From assembly GCA_002918705.1 (NCBI GenBank), contig PQKR01000011.1, forward strand, positions 1-64,000: a DNA stretch of 64,000 bases, given 5' to 3'. Origin of the DNA: Escherichia sp. ESNIH1 (GTDB lineage Bacteria > Pseudomonadota > Gammaproteobacteria > Enterobacterales > Enterobacteriaceae). The position numbers and the translations under genes were made by a program. Positions 45,306 to 55,345 of the stretch are shown here, in pieces. How positions within the stretch are numbered: the first letter of the stretch is position 1; every line of letters starts with the position of its first letter. The notes beneath the pieces are model-generated. The model was given only the letters and a program-made list of their open reading frames with translations. It was not told the origin of the DNA and ran no database searches.

Positions 45306-47003
45306 TTAAACACCTGTCAGATGCGTGCCGATGTAGCGCGCATAGCGCTGGCTTTTCAGATGGGTAAGATCCACCAGCACCAGACCGTCCACGCAGTGGT
45401 TGAAGTCCGGATCGCTACCGAAGTCGATAAACTGGACGCCGCCCGGCGTACACAGTTCCGAATACTGCTTGTAGAGCGGGGGAATACCGCAGCCCAGGTT
45501 GCCGAGCAGCGACTTCAGGCGGATCAGGTCCTCCGTGTAATCCTCGCCGGTAAACTGGGCCAGCACCTCCGGGAGCGAGGCAGGCCAGGGGCGGCGAGAG
45601 GTCGCCAGCGGATGCACCGGCGGGAACCAGAGGCGGTAGAAGGCCACCAGCAGATCCCGCGCCGTCGGGGGCAGGCCGCCGGAGATCGACACCGGGCCGA
45701 AGAGATAGCGATACTGAGGATAGCGTGCCAGGTAGGCCCCAATCCCTAGCCAGAGATAGTCCAGTCCGCGACGTCCCCAGTAGCGCGGCTGAATAAAGCT
45801 GCGCCCCAGCTCGATACCCTGCTGCAAAATATCATCCATTTTATCGCCATAGTGGAACAGGCTGTAGCTATACAGCCCGCCCACTTTCTGCTGTGCCGTG
45901 GGCATAAAACGATACGCGCCGACAATCTCCAGATCGGCCTCATCCCACAGGATCAGGTGTAGATAGTCATCATCATAGCGGTCGATATCACGCCGCTGGC
46001 CGCTACCTTCGCCCACGGCGCGAAAGGCGATCTCTCGCAGGCGGCCTAGCTCGCGCAGCACCGGGACATCCTCCTGGCCGTTGCGCTGCCAGAGGTAGAT
46101 AGTTTTACCGTCTGATGTCTGGCCCAGACACTCCGCCTGCGCCAGGGCGCGTTTCAGGAGTAGCCGCGGCTCCGGTCGGGCGATGGCGCACTCGGTTTTA
46201 AACAGTCCCGGCAGACCTTTTCCCAGACGGATTACGTGCTGGCGACACCGTTCCGCCGTGTCGCGAACGTGGGCGTGTGGGTTATGCAGGCTCTCCCAGG
46301 GGATACGCTGGCCGAGGGTGATGGGCAGGCTGCTGTCCTGGCGGCGAAACATCTGCTGCATCAGGAGCAGCATCGGCAGGGTAGAAGAGATCAGCGTGCT
46401 GACGTAGAAGAGCGGACTATTATGGGCGCGGATAAATACCGGCAGCAACGGGGTACGAAACTTCGCTGCCAGCTTCACAAAGCCGCTATGCCATGCGCTG
46501 TCGCGAACGCCGTGGTAGGTCAGACGCGACACCTCGCCCGCGGGAAAGAAGATCAGCACGCCGCCCTGCTGCAGCTGCGTTTCCATCTGCAGCAGCGAGG
46601 ATTTGCGCGTGCGTCCGCCCAGGTTATCCACGGGAATAAACAGCGAGCTGAGCGGCTCAAGATGGCTCAGCATCCGGTTGGTGACGACCTTGACATCTCG
46701 CCGCACACGGGAAACGGCATGAAGCAGGGCGAGACCATCAAGGGTACCGGTAGGATGGTTGGCGACAATGATGAGGGGGCCATGCTCGGGGATCTGCTCA
46801 AGGTCGTGGGCGGAGAGGGTGCTGCGGATGTGAAGATGCTCAAGGATCTGCTCGACCATATCCAGTCCCTTCAGGTGGCGATGGCGGGCGGCGAACTGCT
46901 GAAATTCCTCTTCGTAGAGCAGACGCTTAAGCAGATTGCGTTGCCAGGGGGCGGGTTTGGCCTGTGGCCAGAGGTCATCAAGAACGCTGTCGAGACTAAA
47001 CAT
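45306..47003 (-). CDS. Bifunctional OlsF-like acyltransferase (lysophospholipid acyltransferase + GNAT-type domain)
   Basis: 565 residues in two parts. The N-terminal PlsC/LPLAT-like domain (about 60-270) has the acyltransferase motif NHPTGTLDG (His83, Asp89) and FPAGEVSRL (about 154-162). The C-terminal part (about 290-520) resembles the hemolysin/OlsB-type N-acyltransferase domain (RLREIAFRAVGEGSGQRRDIDRYDDDY, ELGRSFIQPRYWGRRGLDYLWLGI). Known: OlsF of Serratia fuses OlsA-like and OlsB-like domains in this order and makes ornithine lipids. Inferred: the same fusion here, so the cell may make amino-acid-containing lipids. No signal peptide. Substrate identity is unproven. Confidence 0.8.
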   Translation of the reverse strand: MFSLDSVLDDLWPQAKPAPWQRNLLKRLLYEEEFQQFAARHRHLKGLDMVEQILEHLHIRSTLSAHDLEQIPEHGPLIIVANHPTGTLDGLALLHAVSRVRRDVKVVTNRMLSHLEPLSSLFIPVDNLGGRTRKSSLLQMETQLQQGGVLIFFPAGEVSRLTYHGVRDSAWHSGFVKLAAKFRTPLLPVFIRAHNSPLFYVSTLISSTLPMLLLMQQMFRRQDSSLPITLGQRIPWESLHNPHAHVRDTAERCRQHVIRLGKGLPGLFKTECAIARPEPRLLLKRALAQAECLGQTSDGKTIYLWQRNGQEDVPVLRELGRLREIAFRAVGEGSGQRRDIDRYDDDYLHLILWDEADLEIVGAYRFMPTAQQKVGGLYSYSLFHYGDKMDDILQQGIELGRSFIQPRYWGRRGLDYLWLGIGAYLARYPQYRYLFGPVSISGGLPPTARDLLVAFYRLWFPPVHPLATSRRPWPASLPEVLAQFTGEDYTEDLIRLKSLLGNLGCGIPPLYKQYSELCTPGGVQFIDFGSDPDFNHCVDGLVLVDLTHLKSQRYARYIGTHLTGV

Positions 47004-47198
47004 GGTGGCTCCTCCATCCGTCTTAGGCAGACAGTAGAAGGACGAGATGGCGTTTATGTGACAGAGAGGTGAACTTTAGAGAGGCAGCGCTTTTTAAAAC
47101 GGTTAACTTTTCTTATGGATTAGCACTTATTGTCCCTTTTTTAACCGCCATTTGATTATAGGATATCTAAAGATAACATTGCATATAATAAGGATACT

Positions 47199-47720
47199 AT
47201 GGCGCTTTACGGAAAGTTAGTGTTAACCAATGCCGATTATGCACCTTTTACTCTCTACGGTGTCGGTACATTCTTAGCTTTTTCAGGGAATGGAATTTAT
47301 CGTAATAGAGGTGCTTGTAGTAGCGTCCTCAAGAATGGCCCATTACCTACTGGCAAATACTGGATCGTGGAGCGTGGTTCCGGCGGTTTTTTTTCAGGAT
47401 TAAAAGCAGATGTGCAAGATACATGGAACCGGGCCTGGTACGGTGCGACGTTTGGGCGCGATGAGTGGTTTGCACTCTATAAAGACGACTGGGGTATTGA
47501 TGATGGCACATGGATAAACAATGTCCATCGTGGCCTTTTTAGACTCCATCCCGGGCATCTTTCAGAGGGTTGTATAACTATTGCTCATAACTCTGATTAC
47601 GCTTTAATAAGAAATGCATTAATACGAACTCAGCCTATTCAGGTTCCCTGTATGAAGATGCTGAAAGCTCGTGGATTTATTGAGGTGCTGGCAGATGGAA
47701 TCAGCAACGGTTGCTCTTAA
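47199..47720 (+). CDS. Tlde1-like L,D-transpeptidase-fold T6SS toxin (DUF2778)
   Basis: 173 residues, no signal peptide. The C-terminal half carries the L,D-transpeptidase-type active site: RLHPGHLSEGCITIAH with Cys125 and His117/His120. This is the DUF2778 pattern of Salmonella Tlde1, a type VI effector that acts on peptidoglycan tetrapeptides in the target periplasm. The small size, the adjoining membrane protein and the downstream hcp support an effector-immunity-Hcp cassette. An aaggat ribosome site precedes the ATG. AT-rich relative to hemB and the acyltransferase gene on either side. Toxicity is inferred. Confidence 0.82.
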   Translation: MALYGKLVLTNADYAPFTLYGVGTFLAFSGNGIYRNRGACSSVLKNGPLPTGKYWIVERGSGGFFSGLKADVQDTWNRAWYGATFGRDEWFALYKDDWGIDDGTWINNVHRGLFRLHPGHLSEGCITIAHNSDYALIRNALIRTQPIQVPCMKMLKARGFIEVLADGISNGCS

Positions 47721-47982
47721 ACTTAAAATCTGGATGCGAAGGTTATTGAAAACGGTTTTTTTTATATTACTTTCAATCGCTGTTGCCCGCTCTTTAGGTA
47801 ATCCGGAGATTTGGATTAACTATGATTTTGCTGAGAAAATTTCAAGTTACATTTATGCAGACGTGAATGCAGAAACAATATATGACGTCTATTTTTATAT
47901 ATCATTCATAACTGTTATTTTTATTACCGGCATAATTTATATTTTAGTTATCAACTTGATCAAGTTTATAAGGAGTTATTAA
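47695..47982 (+). CDS. Putative immunity protein to the Tlde1-like toxin (membrane protein)
   Basis: 95 residues from the ATG at 47695, which follows a gaggt site inside the toxin gene; the genes overlap by 26 bases. Two membrane helices (about 18-34 and 68-90) flank a polar segment of about 30 residues predicted to face the periplasm, where a peptidoglycan-acting toxin would work. I recognise no specific family. The role is inferred from overlap with the toxin and topology. It ends immediately before hcp (47983). Confidence 0.65.
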   Translation: MESATVALKLKIWMRRLLKTVFFILLSIAVARSLGNPEIWINYDFAEKISSYIYADVNAETIYDVYFYISFITVIFITGIIYILVINLIKFIRSY

Positions 47983-48477
47983 ATGCCAATCCCCCCGTAT
48001 CTATGGCTTAAGGATGATGGTGGTGCAGACATAAAAGGATCCGTTGATGTGAAAGACCGTGAGGGCAGTATAGAGCTAATTGGATTCAGTCACGGTATTA
48101 ATCTTCCGGTGGATAATGCTAATGGCAGAGTTACTGGTACACGTTTACATTCACCAATAATGTTTGAAAAGGAATTTGATAGTTCTAGTCCATATTTATA
48201 TAGAGCAGTTTCCACTGGACAGACATTAAAAAATGCTGAAATACGCTTCTATCATATTAATGATGCCGGTCAAGAAGTCTGTTATTTTATGATTTTAATG
48301 GAAGGAGTCAAAATCACGGGCGTAAATCCGGGCGTACCAAATACCAAGTTATCGGGGAACTCACAATTAAACCATATGGAAGCAGTCTCTATGTTATATG
48401 ACAAAATTACATGGAAATATGTAGACGGGAATGTTCAATATACTGACGCATGGACCGAAAGGAAAACTGCCTCGTAG
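47983..48477 (+). CDS. hcp: Hcp-family type VI secretion tube protein
   Basis: 164 residues of the Hcp (TssD) family: N-terminal MPIPPYLWLKDD, the conserved IELIGFSHGI strand, TGTRLHSPIMFEKEFDSSSPYLYRA and the C-terminal EAVSMLYDKITWKYVDG. Hexameric rings stack to form the T6SS tube and can carry small effectors inside. An aaggag site precedes the ATG, and it starts directly after the immunity gene stop. No sheath, baseplate or ATPase genes are near, so it must use a T6SS encoded elsewhere. Confidence 0.88.
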   Translation: MPIPPYLWLKDDGGADIKGSVDVKDREGSIELIGFSHGINLPVDNANGRVTGTRLHSPIMFEKEFDSSSPYLYRAVSTGQTLKNAEIRFYHINDAGQEVCYFMILMEGVKITGVNPGVPNTKLSGNSQLNHMEAVSMLYDKITWKYVDGNVQYTDAWTERKTAS

Positions 48478-48516
48478 CGCCCTTTAATATTTGATTGCGA
48501 GGTATAAATATTTTAC

Positions 48517-48545
48517 ATGCCCGGCACGCAGAGCGCCACCGGGCA
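48517..48545. repeat. REP element
   Basis: REP-type palindrome (tgcccggcacgc ... gccaccgggca) in the convergent gap between hcp and hemB. Confidence 0.7.
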
Positions 48546-48552
48546 CGGCGGT

Positions 48553-49527
48553 TTAACGCAGGATTTTCCGTTCGGCCAGATCCAGCGCGAAGTAGCTGAA
48601 GATCAGATCCGCACCGGCGCGTTTGATCGCACCCAGGCTCTCAAGGATCACTTTGTCCTCGTCGATAGCCCCGGCCTGAGCAGCAAACTTGATCATCGCA
48701 TACTCACCGCTGACCTGATACGCGCCGAGAGGCAGCTCGGTACGCTCGCGGATATCACGCAGGATGTCGAGGTACGCGCCAGCGGGTTTAACCATCAGGC
48801 AGTCTGCGCCCTGCGCTTCGTCGAGCAGCGACTCGCGGATCGCTTCCCGGCGGTTCATCGGGTTCATCTGGTAGGTTTTACGATCGCCCTTCAGCGCCGT
48901 CCCGGCCGCTTCACGGAACGGGCCGTAGAAGGAGGAGGCGAACTTGGTGGAGTAGGACATGATCGCCGTGTCGGTAAAGCCCGCGGCGTCCAGCGCCTGA
49001 CGGATAGCCTGTACCTGGCCGTCCATTGCGGCGGACGGAGCGATGAAATCGGCCCCGGCGGCGGCGGCAACCACTGCCTGCTTGCCCAGGTTGAGCAGGG
49101 TTGCATCGTTATCGACGCCGTGATCGCACAGCACGCCGCAGTGGCCGTGAGAGGTGTACTCGCAGAAACAGGTGTCGGACATGACCACCATCTCCGGCAC
49201 CGCGTCTTTACAGATCCGCGACATGCGTGCCACCAGGCCATCCTCTTTCCAGGCATCGCTGCCGGTGGCGTCGGTGTGGTGCGAAATACCAAACGTCATG
49301 ACCGAGCGAATGCCCGCGTTGGCGAAGCGCTCAATCTCGCGAGCGAGATACTTCTCCGGAATGCGCACCACGCCTGGCATGGCTTCGATGGCTTTATAGT
49401 CGTCCAGCTCTTCTTCAACAAAGATAGGCAACACAAAGTCATTGAGGCTCAGCGTTGTCTCTTCAAACATGGCGCGCAGTGCGGGAGACTTGCGCAGGCG
49501 GCGCGGGCGGGTAATTAAATCGGTCAT
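48553..49527 (-). CDS. hemB: Delta-aminolevulinic acid dehydratase (porphobilinogen synthase)
   Basis: Condenses two 5-aminolevulinate molecules to porphobilinogen in heme synthesis. At 324 residues it has the E. coli length. The zinc-type cysteine cluster [18 protein letters not shown] (about 116-133) is present, as are the Schiff-base lysines in [13 protein letters not shown] and [10 protein letters not shown]. Its neighbour is ampH, near sbmA, as in E. coli. Confidence 0.97.
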   Translation of the reverse strand: MTDLITRPRRLRKSPALRAMFEETTLSLNDFVLPIFVEEELDDYKAIEAMPGVVRIPEKYLAREIERFANAGIRSVMTFGISHHTDATGSDAWKEDGLVARMSRICKDAVPEMVVMSDTCFCEYTSHGHCGVLCDHGVDNDATLLNLGKQAVVAAAAGADFIAPSAAMDGQVQAIRQALDAAGFTDTAIMSYSTKFASSFYGPFREAAGTALKGDRKTYQMNPMNRREAIRESLLDEAQGADCLMVKPAGAYLDILRDIRERTELPLGAYQVSGEYAMIKFAAQAGAIDEDKVILESLGAIKRAGADLIFSYFALDLAERKILR

Positions 49528-49627
49528 GGTATGCCTGAGGTTGGTGAATCAGAGGAGTATTATAACCCAATCAACTCCGGGGTGTTTCGCCAAAACAGGC
49601 GTTAATCACCCCGGAGCAGGGAGAGGA

Positions 49628-50794
49628 TCAGGAGGCCGGGACGATCTGCGGTTGGTTGCCGCTCAGCTCGCTGACGAGGTCGTTAACCCCATCGCTCATA
49701 TTTTTAAAGCGGGTCAGAGGAGAGCGGGTCACCACCACGAAAACGCCGACGTTGCTCTTCGGGATCATCGCCATATAGGTAATAAATCCGCCGCCGCCGC
49801 CGGTTTTTTGAATGATCCCCGGCCGGCCCTCTTTCGGCGACATATAGACCCAGCCTAGCCCCAGCGCGTCGGCTTTACCCGGCACGTCCATGCCTACCAC
49901 GCGTGTCAGCTGGCTGCGCTGGTAGATAAGGGTCTGCATCCGGTCGGCCTGGTTGCTGCGGGCGTAGAAGTCCGATGAGAGGAACTGCTGCATCCAGCGC
50001 ATCATATCTCCCGGCGTGGAGTAGACGCCGCCGCTGCCAACTGCCGCCAGGGTGTTATCGCAGGGGCTGGCCCCTTTCTCCGCCACCATCAGGCGCCGGC
50101 ACTGATCCGGAGAAGGGGTAAAGGTAGTGTCCTTCATCCCCAGCGGACGCGCGATCTGCTCGTCAAACAGCTGCGGGTAGGGCTTACCGGCGGCGTTGGC
50201 TAACGCATCGGCCAGCAGGTCGAAAGCGAGATTTGAATAGGAGGCCTGCGAGCCGGGGGCCGTTTTCAGCGTCGCGGTAGAGAGCCAGTTCCAGCGCTGT
50301 TCGCGGGTTGGCCAGGTAAAGACCGAGCGGTGCGCCGCGCCGCCGGGCTGCTCGCGAGGCAGGGCGCTGGTATGGGTCGCCAGGTTTACCAGGGTAATTG
50401 GCGTCCCTTGCCAGCTCGGCACCCGTGCGCCGGGAGGGGCATACTTGCTGAGCGGATCGTTAAGCTTGACCACGCCCTGGTCGAGCAGCTTCACCAGCAT
50501 CTCGCTGGTCATCAGCTTAGAGATGGAGGCAATGCGGATCAGCGAGTCGAGCTGCGGGCGCACGTTGTTGCCCGGACGCGTTTCACCGAAGCTGCGAAAC
50601 ACGCGCTGATTGCCGTCGATCGCCACCATCGCCATGCCGGTCGCGCCGCTGCCATAGAAGATATGGTTGGCGTAGCGATCGACAATATCGGACGCAAATT
50701 CAGGATCGGGGGAGGTCTGTGCCGCATTCGCTGATGAAAAGGTCAGGGCGCACAACAGAGTGGACAAAAGCAGGCAACGTTTCAACGACAGCAT
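49628..50794 (-). CDS. ampH: D-alanyl-D-alanine carboxypeptidase/endopeptidase AmpH
   Basis: A class C low-molecular-mass penicillin-binding protein with carboxypeptidase and endopeptidase activity involved in muropeptide recycling. It has 388 residues, with a signal peptide (cleavage near SSANA-AQ). The nucleophile motif is Ser90-Ile-Ser-Lys93 and the YSN motif is in SQASYSNLAFD (about 192). The KTGGGGGF segment near the C-terminus is the KTG box. It is divergent from sbmA, as in E. coli. Confidence 0.95.
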   Translation of the reverse strand: MLSLKRCLLLSTLLCALTFSSANAAQTSPDPEFASDIVDRYANHIFYGSGATGMAMVAIDGNQRVFRSFGETRPGNNVRPQLDSLIRIASISKLMTSEMLVKLLDQGVVKLNDPLSKYAPPGARVPSWQGTPITLVNLATHTSALPREQPGGAAHRSVFTWPTREQRWNWLSTATLKTAPGSQASYSNLAFDLLADALANAAGKPYPQLFDEQIARPLGMKDTTFTPSPDQCRRLMVAEKGASPCDNTLAAVGSGGVYSTPGDMMRWMQQFLSSDFYARSNQADRMQTLIYQRSQLTRVVGMDVPGKADALGLGWVYMSPKEGRPGIIQKTGGGGGFITYMAMIPKSNVGVFVVVTRSPLTRFKNMSDGVNDLVSELSGNQPQIVPAS

Positions 50795-51032
50795 CCATCA
50801 AAAGAGTTAAAGAGATATTGCGTATTTATACTACTTACCGGCGCGATGCAAAGCCCGAAAAAGCGCTTTATTTTGCAGTCAAGCGTAACGCTGGGTAAAC
50901 AGACGCTTTTTTCTTGCAACACAATGTCTTCTTTTGACACTGAGCGCTTGTGGTAATCTCACTGGCTTCGGTATTTTCATACGCATAGCAAATTAACAAC
51001 ACAATAAGAGTGAGCCGTCGCAGGAGAGTTTC

Positions 51033-52253
51033 ATGTTTAAATCTTTTTTTCCCAAGCCGGGGCCGTTTTTACTCTCGGCGATCCTGTGGTCGCTGTTAGC
51101 CGTCATCTTCTGGCAGGCGGGCGGTGGGGATTGGTTAACGCGTATCTCAGGGGCCTCTAAAGCGATCCCGATAGGCGCATCGCGCTTCTGGTCCGGCAGC
51201 TACCTGATCTTTTACGCTTACTACGCCCTGTGCGTTGGCGCCTTTGCTCTGTTCTGGTTTACCTGGGCACCGCACCGCTGGCAGCGCTGGTCGATTCTCG
51301 GCACCGCGCTGATTATCTTTGTCACCTGGTTTATGGTTGAGGTGAGCGTGGCGATCAACGCCTGGTATGCACCGTTTTACGATCTCATCCAGCAGGCCCT
51401 CAGCGCGCCGCATAAGGTAACTATCGGCCAGTTCTACCGCGAAACAGGCGTGTTCCTTGGCATTGCGATGATCGCGGTGCTGGTGGCGGTGCTGAATAAC
51501 TTCTTTGTCAGCCACTACGTTTTCCGCTGGCGTACGGCGATGAACGAATACTACATGGCCAACTGGCACCGCCTGCGTCATATTGAGGGCGCAGCCCAGC
51601 GTGTGCAGGAGGACACCATGCGTTTCTCCTCAACGCTGGAGGATATGGGCGTCAGCCTGCTTAACGCGATAATGAAGCTGATCGCGTTTCTGCCGATCCT
51701 CGTGGCCCTGTCGCCGCACGTGCCGGAGCTGCCGATTGTCGGCCACGTTCCCTATGGGCTGGTGATCGCCGCTATCCTCTGGTCGTTGGTGGGTACCGGC
51801 CTGCTGGCGGTGGTGGGGATCAAGCTGCCGGGGCTGGAATTTAAAAACCAGCGCGTGGAGGCGGCCTACCGTAAAGAGCTGGTGTATGGCGAGGACGATC
51901 CTGAGCGCGCCTCGCCGCCTACCGTGCGCGAGCTGTTTAGCGCGGTGCGGCGGAACTACTTCCGCCTCTACTTCCACTACATGTACTTCAATATTGCGCG
52001 CATTTTCTATCTGCAAATCGACAACGTTTTCGGCCTGTTCCTGCTGTTTCCATCGATGGTTGCCGGTACGATTACGCTCGGCCTGATGACCCAGATCACC
52101 AACGTTTTCGACCAGGTGCGCGGCTCGTTCCAGTACCTGATCAACTCCTGGACCACGCTGGTGGAACTGATGTCTATCTATAAGCGTTTACGTACTTTTG
52201 AGCGTGAACTTGACGGTGAGGATGTGGTACAGGCATCAACCTCACTCAGCTAA
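51033..52253 (+). CDS. sbmA: Peptide antibiotic transporter SbmA
   Basis: 406 residues of the SbmA/BacA family: an inner-membrane, proton-driven importer of microcins, bleomycin and proline-rich peptides. About seven to eight membrane segments, no ATP-binding domain, and the typical N-terminus [27 protein letters not shown]. The yaiW gene follows at once; E. coli has the same sbmA-yaiW operon, described as sigma-E-regulated. Confidence 0.96.
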   Translation: MFKSFFPKPGPFLLSAILWSLLAVIFWQAGGGDWLTRISGASKAIPIGASRFWSGSYLIFYAYYALCVGAFALFWFTWAPHRWQRWSILGTALIIFVTWFMVEVSVAINAWYAPFYDLIQQALSAPHKVTIGQFYRETGVFLGIAMIAVLVAVLNNFFVSHYVFRWRTAMNEYYMANWHRLRHIEGAAQRVQEDTMRFSSTLEDMGVSLLNAIMKLIAFLPILVALSPHVPELPIVGHVPYGLVIAAILWSLVGTGLLAVVGIKLPGLEFKNQRVEAAYRKELVYGEDDPERASPPTVRELFSAVRRNYFRLYFHYMYFNIARIFYLQIDNVFGLFLLFPSMVAGTITLGLMTQITNVFDQVRGSFQYLINSWTTLVELMSIYKRLRTFERELDGEDVVQASTSLS

Positions 52254-52267
52254 TGACCGGAGCGGCT

Positions 52268-53356
52268 ATGCAAGCATCACGCAGTTTAACCCTGCTGGCG
52301 GGAGCGATCCTTGTCGGCTGTAGCACCTCGCAACCGCCGCCGCTCAAAGAGGGCGAGAAGGCGGTAGACGTGGCGAAGCTGGTGCGGCAAAAGATCCCCG
52401 CCAGCGTAAAGGATCGTGACGCCTGGGCAGAGGATCTTGCCACGACCTTTAAAAGTCAGTCCCTCGCGCCGACGCGGGAGAACGTCTGCTCGGTGCTGGC
52501 GGTAGCGCAGCAGGAGTCGAACTATCAGGCCGATCCTGCCGTACCGGGGTTAAACAAAATCGCCTGGCAAGAGATCGAAAAGCGCGCCGGGCGGCTGCAT
52601 ATTCCCTCTTTTGTTGTGCGCACCGCGCTGAAGGTGCCTTCGCCCAACGGCAAAAGCTACGCCGAACGGCTCGATAGCGTAAAGACCGAGAAGCAGCTTA
52701 GCGCGATCTTCGACGACCTGATTAATATCGTTCCGTTGGGGCAGACGCTATTTGGCTCACTTAATCCGGTGCACACCGGCGGGCCGATGCAGGTCAGCAT
52801 CGCCTTTGCCGAGCAGCATACCCGGGGCTATCCGTGGAAGATGGCGGGAACCGTGCGTCAGGAGGTCTTCTCCCGGCGCGGCGGTCTCTGGTTCGGGACG
52901 TATCACCTGCTTAACTACCCGGCCAGCTATAGCGAGCCGCTCTACCGCTTCGCCGACTTTAACGCCGGCTGGTACGCCAGCCGCAATGCCGCTTTCCAGA
53001 GCGCGGTTAGCAAGGCAAGCGGCGTGAAGCTGGCGCTGGACGGGGATGTGATCCTCTACGGCAGCCGTGAAGCGGGCAGTACCGAACGGGCAGTGCGCAA
53101 GTTGGGATCGAAGCTGGGCCTCAGCGACGCCGAGATCCGTGACCAGCTGGAGCAGGGGGATCGCCAGCAATTTGAGCAGACCGAACTCTACAAAGGGGTC
53201 TATCGTCTGGCGGAGAAGAAGAGCGGGAAGACGCTACCGAGAGCGCTGTTGCCGGGGATTCAGCTTGAGAGCCCGAAGATCACCCGCAACCTGACAACCG
53301 CCTGGTTTGCGAAGCGCGTGGATGACCGTCGGGCGCGCTGTATGGCAACAAATTAG
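52268..53356 (+). CDS. yaiW: Outer membrane-associated lipoprotein YaiW (DUF1615)
   Basis: About 362 residues. The lipoprotein signal is MQASRSLTLLAGAILVGC (lipobox Cys18). The central region (VCSVLAVAQQESNYQADPAVPGL, about 70-92) looks lysozyme-like. E. coli YaiW was shown to be a surface-exposed lipoprotein that assists SbmA-dependent peptide uptake. I use the ATG at 52268 because it follows a cggagc site and starts the signal peptide. An ATG at 52253 overlaps the sbmA stop and would add five residues. Confidence 0.92.
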   Translation: MQASRSLTLLAGAILVGCSTSQPPPLKEGEKAVDVAKLVRQKIPASVKDRDAWAEDLATTFKSQSLAPTRENVCSVLAVAQQESNYQADPAVPGLNKIAWQEIEKRAGRLHIPSFVVRTALKVPSPNGKSYAERLDSVKTEKQLSAIFDDLINIVPLGQTLFGSLNPVHTGGPMQVSIAFAEQHTRGYPWKMAGTVRQEVFSRRGGLWFGTYHLLNYPASYSEPLYRFADFNAGWYASRNAAFQSAVSKASGVKLALDGDVILYGSREAGSTERAVRKLGSKLGLSDAEIRDQLEQGDRQQFEQTELYKGVYRLAEKKSGKTLPRALLPGIQLESPKITRNLTTAWFAKRVDDRRARCMATN

Positions 53357-53368
53357 TACGGCGTCACG

Positions 53369-53668
53369 CTAGTAGTGACGCCAGCGCAGCAGCAGGGCGA
53401 TTACGCCGAGCACGGCGCTGCCAACAAGAAACGGAACCAGACCAAAAATCGTACCCACGCCGAGTCCCATATCGATGCGGGGTCGATTGCTCTCCTGCAT
53501 CTGCATCAGATTCTCAAACACACCCGGGGCGTGGATCAGCGCGTTCAGCAGCTGCGCACCTGCCCAGAAGCAGAGCAGTACGAAGACCGCATAGGCGATA
53601 TTGCCCGGCGTGGAGGCGTCTCGTCTCTTCTCGTTGGCAAAGGGCTTCGACATCATAAATTCTGCCAT
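53369..53668 (-). CDS. yaiY: Inner membrane protein YaiY (DUF2755)
   Basis: 99 residues, two membrane helices (about 23-42 and 71-93). It matches E. coli YaiY ([40 protein letters not shown]). Function unknown. It converges on yaiW, as in E. coli. Confidence 0.93.
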   Translation of the reverse strand: MAEFMMSKPFANEKRRDASTPGNIAYAVFVLLCFWAGAQLLNALIHAPGVFENLMQMQESNRPRIDMGLGVGTIFGLVPFLVGSAVLGVIALLLRWRHY

Positions 53669-53923
53669 AGTGACCTCCGATACGCGTTATTGAGCTGGCA
53701 ATGCACCAGTAATTCAGGTTGATTTTGACAGGTCAGAAGGATTGTCAATATCAGATTGGTGACAATTTACGCATTATTATTTGCCCGGTTTATGGTTTTA
53801 CATCTCCAGTCACAAAATCATGACTTTTGTTGCGTTTTATTAACGATTTCGGAATTTCCGCATGCGTCATGGGCTTGCCATCGGTAATATGCACCGATGC
53901 TGTTTTTCTCTACCGGAGCTGCT

Positions 53924-54145
53924 ATGAAACTGCCTGCCAAAATTCGCCGTGACTGGCACTACTACGCCTTTGCTATCGGGCTGATCTTTATTCTTAACGG
54001 CGTGGTTGGGCTGCTGGGGTTTGAGGCGAAGGGCTGGCAAAGCTACGCGGTCGGCCTGGTCACCTGGGCGATCGGTTTCTGGCTGGCAGGGTTGATTATT
54101 CGCCGCCGTCCCGAGGAGGAGACAGCGGCGGAGTCGCAGGATTAA
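53924..54145 (+). CDS. yaiZ: Inner membrane protein YaiZ (DUF2754)
   Basis: 73 residues from the ATG at 53924 (cggagct ribosome site). Nearly identical to E. coli YaiZ ([38 protein letters not shown]...). Two membrane helices. Function unknown. Its stop overlaps that of ddlA by three bases, tail to tail. Confidence 0.93.
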   Translation: MKLPAKIRRDWHYYAFAIGLIFILNGVVGLLGFEAKGWQSYAVGLVTWAIGFWLAGLIIRRRPEEETAAESQD

Positions 54146-55239
54146 GCCATCGTACTCTTCAGGGCGCTATCGGCCTGATGGCGCGCTAATGCCAGATCGA
54201 TCAGGCGGCTGATCAGATCGGTATAGCCCAGGCCGCTGGCCTGCCACAGCTTGGGATACATGCTGATATTGGTAAAGCCGGGCAGCGTGTTGATCTCATT
54301 GATAATAATATCGTTATCCTCGGTCAGGAAGACATCAACCCGCGCCATGCCGGCACACCCCAGCGTCTCGTAGGCAGCGATGGCGGTCTGGCGAATGGCC
54401 TCATTCACCGCCGGATCGATCGCCGCCGGGATCACCACCCTGGCGCCGTTGTCATCAATATACTTGGTGTCGTAGGCGTAGAACTCGCTGTTAAGCACGA
54501 TCTCACCGCAGGTGCTGGCCTGGGGATTATCGTTCCCCAGCACGGCACACTCGATCTCCCGCCCCTTAATACCGGTCTCCACCACAACCTTATGGTCGAA
54601 CGTAAAAGCGAGGTCGACGGCGGCATGGTACTGCGCCTCGCTGGTGACTTTGCTAACGCCCACCGACGAGCCCTGGTTAGCCGGCTTGACAAACAGCGGC
54701 AGACCCAGCTGTGCCTGCACGTCGGCAAAAGCGTATCGCTGACGGTTAGCACGGGTGAGGGTGATAAAGGGGGCAATCTTCAGCCCGGCATCGCGCAGCA
54801 GGCGCTTGGTGACGTCTTTATCCATGCAGGCCGCCGAGCCGAGCACGCCGGATCCCACAAACGGCAGATTCGCCATCCGCAGCATTCCCTGCAGGGAGCC
54901 ATCTTCACCCAGCGTGCCGTGAACGATAGGGAAGATCACGTCCACCGCTGGCAGGGCCGCGCCGCTTTCGGCATTGATAAGCTGCGCCGTCTCTCTGCCC
55001 GGAATATGCGCCACGCTGATAGCGGAGGGATTCAGCGCAATACGGGCCGGATCGCTGGCGTTCTGTAAATAGTTAGCCTCGTCGTTGACGTGCCATTGAC
55101 CCTGCTTATCAATCCCCAGCAGCACTACCTCGAAACGGCTCTTATCAATTGCGTCGACGATATTTTTTGCCGACTGAAGCGAGACTTCATGCTCCGCTGA
55201 TTTGCCACCAAAAACGATCCCTACCCGCATTTTTGCCAT
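54142..55239 (-). CDS. ddlA: D-alanine--D-alanine ligase A
   Basis: ATP-dependent synthesis of D-Ala-D-Ala for peptidoglycan precursors. The start at 55239 gives 365 residues ([22 protein letters not shown]), matching E. coli DdlA (MEKLRVGIV). The open frame continues 42 codons upstream without similarity. ATP-grasp segments include [27 protein letters not shown] and the C-terminal VDVFL...[11 protein letters not shown]. Confidence 0.95.
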   Translation of the reverse strand: MAKMRVGIVFGGKSAEHEVSLQSAKNIVDAIDKSRFEVVLLGIDKQGQWHVNDEANYLQNASDPARIALNPSAISVAHIPGRETAQLINAESGAALPAVDVIFPIVHGTLGEDGSLQGMLRMANLPFVGSGVLGSAACMDKDVTKRLLRDAGLKIAPFITLTRANRQRYAFADVQAQLGLPLFVKPANQGSSVGVSKVTSEAQYHAAVDLAFTFDHKVVVETGIKGREIECAVLGNDNPQASTCGEIVLNSEFYAYDTKYIDDNGARVVIPAAIDPAVNEAIRQTAIAAYETLGCAGMARVDVFLTEDNDIIINEINTLPGFTNISMYPKLWQASGLGYTDLISRLIDLALARHQADSALKSTMA

Positions 55240-55345
55240 CACCCTATCCACTCTTATCGCCTGGAAAAAAGATACCTTACCACGGCAAAACGCCTGATTC
55301 GCGCGCTTCTGCCATAATGTTTTTAGGTGATAAAAGGGGGAGCGC

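Noticed and set aside
46236..47072. Open frame of 278 codons opposite the OlsF-like gene
   Set aside because: Gln/Gly/Ala/Arg-rich shadow frame with no start signal, fully contained in a gene with recognisable acyltransferase motifs.
47184..47189. TATAAT just before the Tlde1-like gene as its promoter
   Set aside because: Transcription would begin at or within the ribosome site, leaving almost no leader, and no -35 lies at the right distance. It is probably chance in AT-rich DNA.
48517..49518. Open frame of 333 codons opposite hemB
   Set aside because: Antisense shadow of hemB beginning in a REP element. No ribosome site or recognisable motif.
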